Below, piece after piece: positions 37,282 through 47,660 of a stretch of 64,000 nucleotides of DNA. Each line of letters starts with the position of its first letter. Position 1 is the stretch's first letter. A program made the position numbers and the translations under genes. The stretch lies in the NCBI RefSeq assembly GCF_029931775.1, contig NC_079328.1, positions 9,662,501-9,726,500 on the forward strand. Reading direction: 5' to 3'. The stretch is from Euleptes europaea. Lineage: Eukaryota > Chordata > Lepidosauria > Squamata > Sphaerodactylidae. The notes beneath the pieces are model-generated. The model ran no database searches. It was not told where the DNA came from and was given only the letters and a program-made list of their open reading frames with translations.

Positions 37282-37494
37282 GAAGTGCCTTCAAGTCGCA
37301 GCCGACTTATGGCGACCCCTTTTTGGGGTTTTCCTGGCAAGAGACTAACAGAGGTGGTTTGCCAGTGCCTTCCTCTGCACAGTAACCCTGGACTTCCTTG
37401 GTGGTCTCCCATCCAAATACTAACCAGGGCTGACCCTGCTTAGCTTCTGAGATCTGACGAGATCAGGCTATCCTGGGCCATCCAGGTCAGGGTG
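37282..37494 (-). repeat. 5S-rRNA-derived SINE, near full length
   Basis: On +: tail gaagtgccttcaagtcgcag, body gaggtggtttgccagtgcct, then the complement of 5S rRNA: ctcccatccaaatactaacc, gctgaccctgcttagcttct, gagatctgacgagatcaggc. This is the best-preserved copy and follows 5S rRNA closely across about 70 bp. Confidence 0.85.
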
Positions 37495-37822
37495 AAAAAG
37501 ATCTTAGGTTTCACCAAAGCTTACTTCAGCAAGAGGGGGCTTATTTCCCTCTGAAAGTCTAAAGGCCACAAGTTATTTAAGCATCTCTAGTACTAACAGG
37601 ACCTCCTGGATCACTTGTAAGGCAGAGACCAAAGACTAAAGAGCAAGGTAGTCCATCATATTAGCAAGGCCAGAAGTTGAGTTTATATAAGTGAAAGTCC
37701 CTTCACTCACAAACATCACAATACAAACAGCACTCAGAACAGTATTTAAATGTCTATGCGCAGCCAAGTCTGAAAAACAATAAAGGAATCATAAAGGGTC
37801 AAATTTGTCACTTCTCTTTTTT

Positions 37823-38027
37823 TGCCATCAATTCACAGCTGCCTTATGGCGACCCCGTAGGGTTTTCAAGGCCAGAGATATTCAGAGGTGGTTTACCATT
37901 GCCTGCCTCTACATAGCAATCCTAGACTTCCTTTGTGGTCTCCCATACAAATACTAACCAGGGCCGGCCCTACTTAGCTTCGGAGATGCAACATGATCCG
38001 GCTAGCCTGGACTAGCCAGGTCAGGAC
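37823..38027 (-). repeat. 5S-rRNA-derived SINE, near full length
   Basis: On +: tail gccatcaattcacagctgcc, body aggtggtttaccattgcctg, 5S part ctcccatacaaatactaacc and ccctacttagcttcggagat. It has the same orientation as the other copies nearby and as the BovB end at 38.15 kb. Confidence 0.82.
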
Positions 38028-38145
38028 GTATAACTAGTATCAATCAATCATTCATTTTATGGTCATTTGACTAAAAAAAGAACAGATCTAATCAGGAGTA
38101 GGGCGTATCACTAGTAAAAAGAAAAAATAAATGAAATATTATGTG

Positions 38146-38340
38146 TGTGTGTTAAGTGCCGTCAAGTTGCTTCCGACTCATGGCGACCCTATGAATGAAA
38201 GTCCTCCAAAATGTCCTAACTCCGACAGCCCTGCTCAGATCTTGCAAATTGAAGGCTGTGGCTTCCTTTATTGAGTCAATCCATCTCTTGTTGGGTCTTC
38301 CTCTTTTCCTGCTGCCCTCAACTTTTCCTAGCATAACTTT
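38146..38340 (-). mobile_element. BovB/RTE LINE, 3' coding end and tail
   Basis: On the - strand it encodes MLGKVEGSRKRGRPNKRWID, then SIKEATAFNLQDLSRAVGVR and FIHRVAMSRKQLDGT, the conserved C-terminus of BovB-type LINEs (GR.RKRGRPR.RWLD). The 3' tail on + reads aagtgccgtcaagttgcttc, the sequence shared with the SINEs nearby. Confidence 0.8.
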
Positions 38341-38437
38341 TCCTATTATACTTAATGGTAAACAGATAATATAAATCAGAGAGTGCTGAATATAACTCTT
38401 CCTTTGTTCTACTGCATGGAAAAAGTTTGAAAAATTG

Positions 38438-38530
38438 GTTCTTGTAGGTTATCCGGGCTGTGTAACCGTGGTCTTGGAATTTTCTTTCCTGACGTTTCGC
38501 CAGCAACTGTGGCAGGCATCTTCAGAGTAG
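38438..38530 (-). mobile_element. Fragment resembling a Penelope-like element end
   Basis: On + gttatccgggctgtgtaacc, ttcctgacgtttcgccagca and ggcaggcatcttcagagtag. On the - strand this translates as a degraded EDACHS.WRNVRK segment commonly seen in reptile repeats. Assigning it to Penelope-like elements is from memory and tentative. Confidence 0.5.
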
Positions 38531-38837
38531 TAACACTGAAGGACAGTGTCTCTCACATTTGAAAAATGTTTGAGGCAGAATTATAGAATCATACAGGCCA
38601 TCTAGTCCAATTAATGAACAAGTTTCCCTTGGTTGCTCTTTTTCCTGTCGAGACTGATAATTAGAATTTGTAATGTGTGGTCAAGGGGTAGAGCAACAAC
38701 TCTGTTGTCACCTATTAGCTGGTCAGAGATGCCTTCAGAAAGGTCTATGCCATTGGTTCAGACAGAACTCCAGAAAATGTAAAAAGCAATGAAACTTACA
38801 GATGATTCTGTGCGCCTAAGTGTTCTCATCACTCTAC

Positions 38838-38935
38838 CAGGGGTCCCCAACCTTTTTGAACCTGTGGGTTCCTTTGGAATTCTGTCACAGGGTGATGGGC
38901 ACAGCCACAAAATTACTGCTGCAAGAGGCAGAGCA
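38838..38935 (+). mobile_element. hAT-type element, 5' part
   Basis: Starts caggggtccccaaccttttt followed by gaacctgtgggttcctttgg, typical of a hAT-derived family. No matching 3' terminus was found; it runs into a (CA)n stretch. Confidence 0.55.
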
Positions 38936-39080
38936 ACACACACACACACAGAAGAAGTCCGAGTATAGGGGGAAAGAGAAGTTGTTTTAAAAAATACACT
39001 GGGGAAAAGGAGTGAGTGAATAAAACCAACCCTGTGGTGGCAGCTGCCACCAAAGCAACATTATTTTAATCTGTGCTGGA

Positions 39081-39236
39081 GAGCCAGTGTGGTGTAGTGG
39101 TTAAGAGCAGTGGACTCTGATCAGGAGCGGTGGACTCTGATCAGGAGAACCAGGTTTGATTCCCCACCCCTCCACATGAACGGCGGACTCTAATCTGGTG
39201 AACCGGGTTGGTTTCCCCACTCCACATGAAGCCAGC
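39081..39236 (+). repeat. 3'-truncated tRNA-derived SINE with duplicated head block
   Basis: Begins gagccagtgtggtgtagtgg. The ggtggactctgatcaggag block occurs twice in tandem, then a further cggcggactctaatctggtg block, and it stops after ccacatgaagccagc without a body. Confidence 0.72.
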
Positions 39237-39753
39237 ATTATAAAAACACAATGAAGATGTACTCTAGAGAGGCATTAGATTGGAATGCAGGGAACAGTTA
39301 GTATAGGTGGAGAAATTAAGGGTTAATTGTAGCCCCCTCAAAGTCTTAGATTTTGGCTTATCACATTCTAGGCACTGCCGGGAAAGGAATCAAGTGCAAT
39401 CCAATTTTGCTTATGTGCTGCGAGATTTCCCTCATACATCAACATCCTCAAAGAAATATATCTACAAATTAATTTGATTATCTACACTAAACCACTACAG
39501 TGCATCATCTAGATACCTGCCAGTTGGGGACTAATGCAAAGGGGGAAATAGTGAATAGGCAGAGCAGCCCTGCTTGTGAAATGAGCAGTCTTACCCCACT
39601 GGAAAATCGAAGCCTTCACCTGCCATAGACTCCTGGACCAAGGACATGTTGCTCTGTCACCCTTTCTAGATGTGTGCCCTGGTGCCATCTTGGCTCAATT
39701 CACCTTGGCAGCCATTTTAAGAGCTAGCAACGCCGGGCTTTGGAGAAGGTGAG

Positions 39754-39984
39754 TCACTGTAGCCAACCGGTAGAAAACCTATGCTGATACATACACCACA
39801 GTATAAAGAAACCAACCAGCACGATGGCAAATGGTCTATATAAGTTATAATGTAACAATTTTCCTGTAAATTAATAATGGTAAAATAATAATGGTAGATG
39901 AATCTTTGGTTTATTCATTTACAGGAAAATTGTTACATTATAACTCATAGACCATTTGCCATCATGCCGGTTGGTTTGTTTATA
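39754..39984. mobile_element. Hairpin element with a 16-bp target-site duplication
   Basis: ctttggagaaggtgag flanks the block at 39738-39753 and 39985-40000. Inside, about 71-bp arms at 39800-39871 and 39917-39986 are roughly 90 percent inverted copies (both contain gatggcaaatggtctat and ttataatgtaacaatttt) around a 45-nt loop. The right arm overlaps the flank by two bases. The family is unknown. Confidence 0.65.
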
Positions 39985-42185
39985 CTTTGGAGAAGGTGAG
40001 GCCAAGGCTCAACTCCAGCTCTGCTAATGAGCAGCCAAAACCTTGGATGGGAGACTGATTCCCTGATGGGACATCTGCCTGCCCACCCACCACCACAGGG
40101 GCTTGCAAAGCCAGGCAGCCAGTTAGGTCTAGCAATGTAAACGCAAAGTCTTCCTGAGTACAAAAAACTAATTACTCTCAAGCAGCCGAATGGGCTCGAT
40201 TACCTTCTACTTACCTTTCCTGAATGTCTCTTCCTAACATTCCCAGCCTTTTTTTGTCCCACCTGCCAGATGCAATCACTTTTTGTTGCCTTTCTGAGAA
40301 GACTTCCCCCCACCCAACTCAGCCAGAGTCAGGAAATCCAGATTATCCCTCTGAATTCCTGGACTTTACAGTTATTTCTTTAGTATTCTTTCATGCTGGC
40401 CCCTATCACTGGTCTGCTAGCCCAAACTATGCAGCATATGCCCACCTCTGGCTCAGAGGTTACCAACTCTGCTTTTCGTTCTCTGGCACTTTTGGACTTT
40501 TCCTTGCCACACAAGAGTGTCTCTCTGCTGCCTTATCTTCTCATGATTTCCTTGGGGCCTTTGGAAGCTCTTCCTAAAGGTCTCCTACATTCAATCTCTC
40601 GATGCTCTACCCATCCCAGCAGATTGAGGGTAGGTAAACCTCTCTCTGTTCATTCCTTTTCTTTTAAAAACTCTCTTTTCCCCTTCTTTAAATCCCACTT
40701 CTCTTTGTGACAATTCCCTGGCACAGAATTCTCACTCACCCAAAGGCTCACTCTTTCACTTTTTCCTTTTCTCATGTAACTCTGAACACAACAATTGTAC
40801 TGTTCTTATGCTTGAGTTCCTTTTCAATTCCTGTACTCCTGTATTTCCCTAAATAAATTTTAAACCTTCCTTTGCAAAAGAGCTGGTTGCTTCATGGTTA
40901 CTGGTAGACTGTTAGTGGCACTTTGAGCTTGCTCCTCCACTATCCAGGTAAAAATCCCTAAATCATGTTCTGCTCAGTTTTCCAAGCTATCCAGCCTGGG
41001 AAACTTGGAAGAGGTGTCCCCCTGATGCTGAGCTTAATTCTCCCAAATTGGTTGAGGTTCTGGACAAGTGTCCTGAATGCAAGTTAGAGTCCACACGTGT
41101 CTAAGAATATACGTGAAAGGGAGCGCATGTGGTAACAGCTCCTTGCAAACAATGAATGAGTTCACTTTAGTGGACTAAGGGAGCAATCCTACTCAATCTA
41201 CTCAGAATCCCACTGCAGTCTATCCAGCCAGACTTACTCCCTGGAAAGTGTTCTTAGGATCGCACTGATAAAGTATCTCGAGAATGTCAAGCATGTTTTT
41301 TCTCAAAATCTTGAAATTTAACTTGATGTTGAAGAAGATATTATGGAGTGGCTATGGCATTGTCCATTTTCTTTTCCCCCACACAACAGTGGCAAGGCGT
41401 GCTGCACTGTTTTGCATACCACGCCGCATTTCTCTGAATGTTTGGCAAAGTCGCTTTGCTGCTCCCCATTTCAAAAAGCTGCTGACATTGAAACATGGGG
41501 CTATTATGCCAGGATAGAGGACATGCAGTAAAATTATGTGTAAGGGCCAGTTTCCTATAAGTGTGTGTAAAAGATTCACCACATTGCAGGGCCATTCTTA
41601 CGGCAGAGGTTAAATAGTTCCCGTTGTGCATTCCTGCCTCCGCAGCCAGCAGTAACCACGCTCCTCCACATCCTCCCACCACACTGAGTGACTCAATTGC
41701 AGCAATTCTGTCGCTAAGACCATATGAAGCATCAGCGATATGTCACGAACACCATTGAAATGGCACAGGTCAGGTAACCAGCTGCAGAGAAGACCCAAGG
41801 CGGGGGGGGGGGACAGCTTTAAGCTGGTGCTAAATTGAAAGGTTAATTCTTGGAGAACAAAAAGCCGTAAAAAATGAACACTGCCTCTAAATCAAAATCT
41901 TGCTCAGAGGCAACGGGGCTTTCCCAGCAGGATCTGATAGTATTTCAGCAATTGCATTGTGGTGTTATGTTTGTATCTTCTGCAGCAGTGTAACATGGTT
42001 CTCTCTCTGGATCCTGTCTTTTACCAATCTTTCCCTCCCCCCAATTCCTAATTAAAGAATCTCCCTTTGTTTTGTTCTACAAGGATTATTCTTCTAGTTG
42101 AGCACTAATTGAGGTTTGCCTTTCCTCCTTGTAGTTTTAATTTTCTGTTGGAGCAATGCAAGATGACCCCCTACAACCTTTAACT

Positions 42186-42409
42186 AGAATTGCCAAACCC
42201 CGAGGGGGGGAGGGGGGGCACTGGAGTTCCCCCAGAATTACGACTGATCTCCAGACTACAAAGGTCATTTCTCCAGGAGGGAATGGCAGCTTCCAAGGGC
42301 AAATGCTAAGGTATCCCACACATTCTGGTGAAAACCCTCCCCAAATTCTTCCCTCCACAGGTACTGCCTCCAGATCTCCAGGAATTACCCCACCAGAGTT
42401 GGCAACCCT
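42186..42409 (-). mobile_element. AGGGTTGCCA-family inverted-repeat element
   Basis: Worn left end agaattgcca and intact right end gttggcaacccta. The interior shares ctccaggagggaatggcagc and ctccaggaattacccc with the other copies. Confidence 0.7.
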
Positions 42410-42660
42410 ACCTATAACACTTGTGTGCCAGGAGCAAGGGTGGAAAAAAGCTCTGCCTGTTAAATTCCCCTCTTCTGCCAAAGGTTTAGTGGCAGGATTC
42501 TGCTCCTCCCTTACAACAGGGGAAAGGGGCAGATTCACATCCACATGACCCAAACTGGAGGGCACCTGGAATTGGGAAATGCATGAAGCAGGAACGTTCT
42601 CTCTGTGCCATTAAAGAAAAAGGCAACTGGTGCATGAGAGGGAGACCGGGAACAAGTTGT

Positions 42661-42836
42661 AGGGTTGCCAACTTTGGACTGGGAAATTCCTGGAGATTTG
42701 GGAGGGGGTGATGCCTGGGGCCGGGATGCCACGGAGTCTGCCCTCTGAAGCTGCCATTTCCTCCAGGGGAACTGACCTCTGCCGTCTGGTGGGATTCCAG
42801 AAGCTCTCCAGGCCCCACCTGCACGTTGGCAATCCC
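42661..42836 (+). mobile_element. AGGGTTGCCA-family inverted-repeat element
   Basis: Begins agggttgccaactttgg and ends cacgttggcaatccc. The middle reads ctgccatttcctccaggggaactgacctct, matching the family in parts. It sits at the left shoulder of the GC-rich domain. Confidence 0.72.
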
Positions 42837-43136
42837 AAATCTAGATATTAGTTGTAATTCTTTAAGGTTAACCCAAGGAACAGCACAGGAGGAAACCATT
42901 CCTGAATCCGTCTTTTCTCGTCTTTCCTGTCTTTATTCCACTTCGGACTGTGCCCAGAACAGGTCCTTGGGAGGAACTCTGAGCCCAAAGGGGTCTAACC
43001 GGGTGGCTGCTGCTCAGAAGAGGTTCCTCTCGGATTCGAGGTGCTCCCAATCCATCCACTGTCCCATTTCCTCCTTTTCCACCTCCCCCCCCTTACTCCT
43101 GTGGAGCACCCTCAGGTCTGCTTGGGAGCCTGACCT

Positions 43137-43322
43137 AGGGCTGCCCACACTGGCTTGGGACATTCCTGGAGATTTGGGGGTGCGTGGAGCCTGGGGACCG
43201 AAGCGAGCTCGAAAGCGGCCTTTTCCTCCAGCGGAACCGACCTCCTTCCGTTGGCAACCAGTGTTGATTCCAGGAGAAGAATTCGGGGAGGACTCCAGCC
43301 CGCACCTGGAGGCTGGCAACCC
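43137..43322 (+). mobile_element. GC-shifted AGGGTTGCCA-family element inside the CpG domain
   Basis: Begins agggctgcccacactgg and ends cacctggaggctggcaaccc. Shared inner phrases (gacattcctggagatttggg, ttttcctccagcgg) identify the family, but the intervening sequence has gained many CpG and GC pairs compared with copies outside the domain. Confidence 0.65.
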
Positions 43323-43475
43323 GAGAAGGCTCGGCAACCCGTGCGCTGGCAAAGGGGGCATGTCCCCCGGGCCTCCTCTGCAATGGCCCCAGAGGGAAGC
43401 GCCGGGGAAGGAGGAGCCAGGAGGGCCTCTCGGGCCCAAAGCGGGGCAGGAACGCTGCGGACCGGGAAGCCCCGC

Positions 43476-43512
43476 AAGGAGGAGGAGGAGGAGGAGGAGG
43501 AGGAGGAGGAGA
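43476..43512. repeat. (GGA)n microsatellite in the CpG domain
   Basis: About twelve GGA/GAG units. It would encode a glutamate or serine run if translated; no gene is supported here. Confidence 0.85.
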
Positions 43513-43550
43513 GCTGTCTGGCCCCGCACACGCCCGCCCACCCCCTCGAC

Positions 43551-43715
43551 CACTTCAGGGAGACTCAAAGGCGCTTCCAAGCGCCTTCCCTCCCCCTCCC
43601 CACAACCGACACCCGGTGAGGTTGGTGGGGCTGAGAGAGCGGTGACTAGCCCAAGGCTCCCCAGCTGGCTTCGAGGGGAGGAGGGGGGAAACCAACCCGG
43701 TTCTCCTGATCAGAC
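43551..43715 (-). repeat. GC-shifted tRNA-derived SINE fragment in the CpG domain
   Basis: Recognisable phrases are ccgacacccggtgaggttgg, tggggctgagagagcggtga, ccagctggcttcgagg and aaaccaacccggttctcc. It lacks the head end and is much more GC-rich than copies outside the domain. Confidence 0.68.
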
Positions 43716-44623
43716 ACGGCGCCGTCTCTCTCGCTGCCTTCCAGGCGGCCGGCCCGAAGGTCGCAGGGCAGGGGGCGAGCTGGCGGCTTCCCGGGCGGGG
43801 AGGGCGGTGGGTGGGGGCGGGCGGGCCCGCGCAAGGCGTCCGGGGTCGGGCCACGCGGGGACGCCGCCGCCGCCGCCAGCCTTGCAAGGGCCGCTGCGCG
43901 CCTCCTCTGCCGCATCAGGCTGGCCGTTCAAAGACAGCAGGGGGGAGCGCTGCAAGAGGTGTGCCCCTCCCCAAAACCCCTTTCCCCCTCCCCCGAAGGC
44001 TCTTCCAACTCGGACGTCCGTCGGCCGGCCGGCCGGCCGCCAGGTCTGCGGGGCGGGCTGCCCCTGCCCGTGGCCGGTCCTCCGGGCAGGGGAGCGCGCG
44101 GCCTTCCCGCTTCTGCCCAGGGCGGCCCTGCCAGCGCGGCGGGGGAAGGGCTCCGGCCATCCTTCCCGGAAAAGAAGCCCACCGGCGGCCCGCAAAACCC
44201 CTCTCCGCCCAGCCCGCCCCCCACCCCTCTTTCCGGCCCTGGCCTGAGCCCCAGAGGCTGCAGTGCGGGGCCCACTTGGGGGTGGCGTGGGGTGGGGATG
44301 GGCAGCAGCCAGGCTTGGGCTCACCCCCACGGGAGACCTTCACCCGCCGGCTCCAGCTTCGGCCCTGTGCCGAGGGCCGCGCTGCTCGTCTGGTCCAGAG
44401 GCGGGAAGGCGACCCCCGCCCCAACCCCCTCCAGCTCCTTTCCTGGGGAGCCCAGATCACCCCTGCGCGCGCACACAAGCACCCCCACCCCAGGAGGCTC
44501 TCCCTGGGACCGCAGAAGCTGCCACAGAAATCGCAGCGCCGGTCTGGGGTCACTCCGCGCCGTCAAAAGCTCCCCTAGGAACTCGGTCGCTGGAGCGCCG
44601 CTGGCCAGGCGCCCCCTTCGAAG

Positions 44624-44882
44624 CACAGAGTTAGAAGGGGCCACCGGGGTCATCTAGCCCAACCCCCTGCACAAGGCAAGAAATTCACAACGACCTCCCC
44701 CCACACACCCCCAGCGATCCATGCCCCCATGATCTGCCTAAGGTCATAGAAGCAGCATTGCTGACAGATGGCCACCTAGCCTCTGCTTAAAAACTTCCAG
44801 GGGAGGAGCTCTTACCACCTCCCGAGGAAGCCTGTTCCACCGAGGAACTGCTCCGTTAGAAAATCCTTCCTAATGTCTGGAC
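44624..44882 (-). mobile_element. CR1 LINE, 3' end, inside the INSM1 CpG domain
   Basis: On + it reads acagagttagaaggggccac and ggtcatctagcccaaccccc (complement of the CR1 3' end), then ctgttccaccgaggaactgc and atccttcctaatgtctggac. About 260 bp, well preserved and AT-richer than its surroundings, which suggests a fairly recent insertion. Confidence 0.88.
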
Positions 44883-45379
44883 AGAATTAACTCCCCTCCC
44901 CGCGCCACGACAGCCCGGAGAAGTCGAAGCTCCGGCCGGGAGAGACCCGGGGCAGTCGGGAGGAGTCCGCGCCGGGGTCTCCTGACTCCCACATACGGCC
45001 TTCGCGCTCCAGCCGGCCGAAGCCTCTGCCGGCATCCAAAGAGCCACGAGGCTCCGCTCCGTTTCCCTTGCTGCGAAGTTCCCCTGCAGGCCTCTGGGAA
45101 AGCTGGCCAGGAATCGCCGGTGTGTGGAGGGGGGCGAGCCAAACCCAACCTGCCCCTTCACCTGTGGATCAAAGGCCCGGCCCGGCCCCGAAAAGCGAGG
45201 CCCGCCCTGCGGCTGAAAGCCTGCAAAGAAAACCCCCGTGGGCGCTCGGCCGCGGGAGAGTCCCTTATTCCCGGGCCGGCCACTCTCTAGCCCCACCCAA
45301 ATCCACCTGGGCCCTACTTTTTACAACTGCAGCAAGAATTAAGAAACTGGACATTTAGTACAATCTATAAAGGAGAAGG

Positions 45380-46127
45380 TGAATCTGCATTTGAAAATAT
45401 TTTTATTTGAATAGTAAATAGTTATACAGTTAAAACAGTTCTATGAAGCATCTATAAATAGCTAACAGTTAAGAAAATAATGTGTGTAGAAAAGAGATTG
45501 CATCTAAAAGTAAGCAGAGCTGTCTCGGAGCCCTCGAAGCAAGAATAAAGGGGTTGGAGTTGTATGTTTATCGTAGGTACAAAAGTTAAAACCCTTTTCG
45601 ACAGATCCCTTTTAAAAAAAGATTCAAAATGCACAGTGAAATGGCGAGGAGAAAGGCAGAGGGGGTAAAGAGGCCAAGCACGTCAAAAATAATGAACACC
45701 ATAATTATTAATAATAAATAACCAATAAATAACCATTACGCATAAATCAACATATACACATAAAGCGTCAACCTGTGGGTCTATTTGGAGAAGGAACTCA
45801 AACAAAAAAGGTTGGCCTGTCTCGGTATTAAGGCAGCTTCTACAACATTTCCTTTTCTTTTCTGGAGAGCAACAATAAAAGTCAAGGCATTTGTGGCTAT
45901 GCTAACCCAAGTTATATCTTTATAAGCAGTTTGATTTCGTTCACATACAAAATTAAATAAATTAAAAAAGAGAAGAAGTAAAGCCAGATCCCAGCGGTTC
46001 ACAAGCCATCATAAAGCTAATCGAAGGGGGTGGTGGGGGGGTCAAGCCTGTGAAATGCGAAGGCATCCCCGCTCGTTCCTGGAGGCAGGGCGGGCGGGCG
46101 CGGAGGGCCCGGCGGCGCTGCCCGTCG
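45380..46127 (-). other. INSM1: INSM1 3' UTR and poly(A) signal
   Basis: About 750 nt of AT-rich sequence follows the INSM1 stop, in sharp contrast to the GC-rich coding region. On the - strand an AATAAA lies at 45402-45407 (TTTATT on +), placing cleavage near 45380-45390. The stretch is free of recognisable repeats and has AU-rich segments, such as around 45700-45735, that could affect message stability. Length and composition fit the known INSM1 3' UTR; the exact end is inferred. Confidence 0.65.
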
Positions 46128-47345
46128 CTAGCAGGCGGGGCGGACGGGCACCTGGAGCAGGATGACCTGCCGGTTCTCCGAGGGGTGGCACTTGTTGATG
46201 TGGCGGGTGAGGCCCGGCGAGCTGTAGAAGGTGGCCGGGCAGTACTTGCAGGGGAAGGCCTGGGCGGCGTGCAGCAGGCGCAGGTGGCGCTCCTGGCCGC
46301 TCTTGCTGGGGAAGGGCTCGCCGCACACGGGGCACGGGTGGCCCTCGCCCGCCAGCGCCGCCGCCTCGTCGGGGGCCTCCGGGGGCGCGTGGAGGGGCAG
46401 GTGCTTGCGCAGGGCGCTGTGGCGGCGGAAGCGCTTGGCGCAGCGCGGGCAGGAGAGCTCCTCGGCCGCCTCGCCCGGGCTGGGCGTGTCCCGCTCGCTG
46501 CCGCTGCCGCCGCCGCCGCCGCCCGGGGCCTTGGCGGGCGGGTCCTTGGGCTTGGCGGGGCCGGGGGTCGGGCGGGGCTTGTGCCAGCGGCGGTGCGAGG
46601 CCAGGTTGGCGGGGCAGCTGAAGAGCTTGTCGCACTCGGGGCAGCGGTACTCGACGCGCACGATGCGCGAGCACTTGTGCTGCGCCAGCCCCAGCGGGTC
46701 GGCGTAGCGCTCCTTGCACAGCTGGCAGATGAACTCGCCCAGCCGCGCCGCCACCGGCCCCGGGCCCGGACCCGACGGCGGGGGCGGGGGCGGCTGGGGG
46801 GCCGGGCCGGGCTCGGGCCCCTCCTTGATGCGCAGCCCCAGCACGGGCGACGTGGTCACCTCATCCTCGAAGAGCAGCCGGCGCGCCGCCTTGCCCTTCC
46901 GCCCCTGCGCCCGCTTGCAGGCCGGGCTGCGCGCCGGGGCGGGCGGCGGCGGAGGCCCCGGGGGAGGCCCCGGGGGGGCGGCGGCGGCGGCGGCGGCGGC
47001 CCAGAGCTGCAGTTCTCCGCCCGGCCCCAGCAGCAGCGGCTCGGGCGCCGGGAAGGACTCGGCCGACACGGGCGAGCCCAGCTGCCCGCGGCGCTCCTCG
47101 CTCACCGCCCGCGCCGGGCTGTGCAGGGCCGCCGGGGGGGCGGGGGCGGGGGCGGCGGCGGCGTTGGGCCCCTGGGGCGGGCCGAAGGGCGGCCCGGGGG
47201 GCGGCGGTGGTCCCGGCCCCAGCAGCGGCGGCGGCGGCGGCGGCGACTCCGGCTCCCCTCCGCCCGCCGGCGGGCAGCAGCAGCGCGCGCGGTACGAGAT
47301 GGGCGTGGGCCGGCGGCTCCTCTTCACCAGGAAGCCGCGGGGCAT
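46128..47345 (-). CDS. INSM1: INSM1, insulinoma-associated zinc-finger transcriptional repressor (complete, intronless)
   Basis: INSM1 is a nuclear repressor that drives cell-cycle exit and differentiation of neuroendocrine, pancreatic endocrine and neural progenitors. Its N-terminal SNAG motif recruits LSD1/CoREST-type complexes. This 405-residue protein opens with the SNAG motif [11 protein letters not shown] proline/alanine-rich disordered region follows (about 24-200), including a poly-Ala run at 116-123 and the basic stretch [19 protein letters not shown] (144-162), a likely nuclear localisation signal. Five zinc fingers follow: C207/C210/H223/C225 (atypical C2HC), C235/C238/H251/H255, C299/C302/H315/H319, C338/C341/H354/H359 and C366/C369/H382/H387. 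The C-terminus [16 protein letters not shown] is the INSM1 signature. The ATG at 47343-47345 is the first in frame, with A at -3; the frame stays open upstream without another ATG. Human INSM1 is 510 residues; most of the shortening lies in low-complexity linkers. A single exon is normal for this gene. Confidence 0.97.
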   Translation of the reverse strand: MPRGFLVKRSRRPTPISYRARCCCPPAGGGEPESPPPPPPLLGPGPPPPPGPPFGPPQGPNAAAAPAPAPPAALHSPARAVSEERRGQLGSPVSAESFPAPEPLLLGPGGELQLWAAAAAAAAPPGPPPGPPPPPAPARSPACKRAQGRKGKAARRLLFEDEVTTSPVLGLRIKEGPEPGPAPQPPPPPPSGPGPGPVAARLGEFICQLCKERYADPLGLAQHKCSRIVRVEYRCPECDKLFSCPANLASHRRWHKPRPTPGPAKPKDPPAKAPGGGGGGSGSERDTPSPGEAAEELSCPRCAKRFRRHSALRKHLPLHAPPEAPDEAAALAGEGHPCPVCGEPFPSKSGQERHLRLLHAAQAFPCKYCPATFYSSPGLTRHINKCHPSENRQVILLQVPVRPAC

Positions 47346-47559
47346 CCTCGGGCGGCGCGGGGCCCGGGCCACCCCCGCCCGGCCGCCCGCCTCCTCCTCC
47401 TCCTCGTCCTGGTCCTCAGCCTGCCCGCCGCGCCCCCCTGCAGCTGCCCGCCTCCGCTCGGCCCCTCGGCCCGGCCGGCTCACGCGGCGCCCCGGCGGCG
47501 GCGGCGGCTCCCCGGGCGTCTCCGGCGGCGCGCCTCGGCCGCCTCGTCTCGTCGCCTCG

Positions 47560-47660
47560 CCTCGGCCCCCCCCCCAGTCGCCCAGCCCGGCCGCCGCTTT
47601 TTAAGGGGGGAGGACAGCATTGTTCGCGCCTCCCGCTCCGCCCAGAGCCAATCAGCGCTC
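47560..47660 (-). promoter_or_regulatory. INSM1: INSM1 core promoter (TATA-like box and CCAAT box)
   Basis: On the - strand a TATA-like TTAAAAAG lies at about 47597-47604, the only AT cluster in a GC-rich stretch. A CCAAT box (read on +, inverted relative to the gene) lies about 45 bp further upstream at 47648-47652. This spacing would place the transcription start near 47570 and give a 5' UTR of roughly 225 nt. The TATA call is by motif and spacing only. Confidence 0.6.

Larger units (their letters stand above)
29161..45379. other. Intergenic region between RALGAPA2 and INSM1
   Basis: The two genes are tail to tail here. From 29.2 to 33.2 kb the only repeat I name is a SINE at 31.9 kb. From 33.3 to 39.2 kb SINEs, L2-like LINE pieces and 5S/BovB elements are packed almost end to end. 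From 39.7 to 40.0 kb is a hairpin element. The interval 40.2-41.9 kb has moderately long open frames but no protein family I recognise. After 42.2 kb inverted-repeat elements appear and GC content climbs sharply. Confidence 0.7.

Noticed and set aside
37282-37494. A true 5S rRNA gene
   Set aside because: The 5S similarity covers only part of the gene, is mutated, and is fused to a SINE body and BovB-type tail.
40224-40710. Two overlapping open frames of 117 and 105 codons
   Set aside because: Hydrophobic/serine-rich translations match no family I know, and the frames overlap each other. The region has no exon signals that would support a gene.
42826-44247. A 473-codon open frame on the + strand
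   Set aside because: It runs through a DNA element and a SINE and consists of GC-rich low complexity; no real exon signals.
47346-47483. Possible N-terminal extension of INSM1
   Set aside because: The frame is open upstream, but there is no in-frame ATG before 47345, and the SNAG motif must be at the N-terminus to work.
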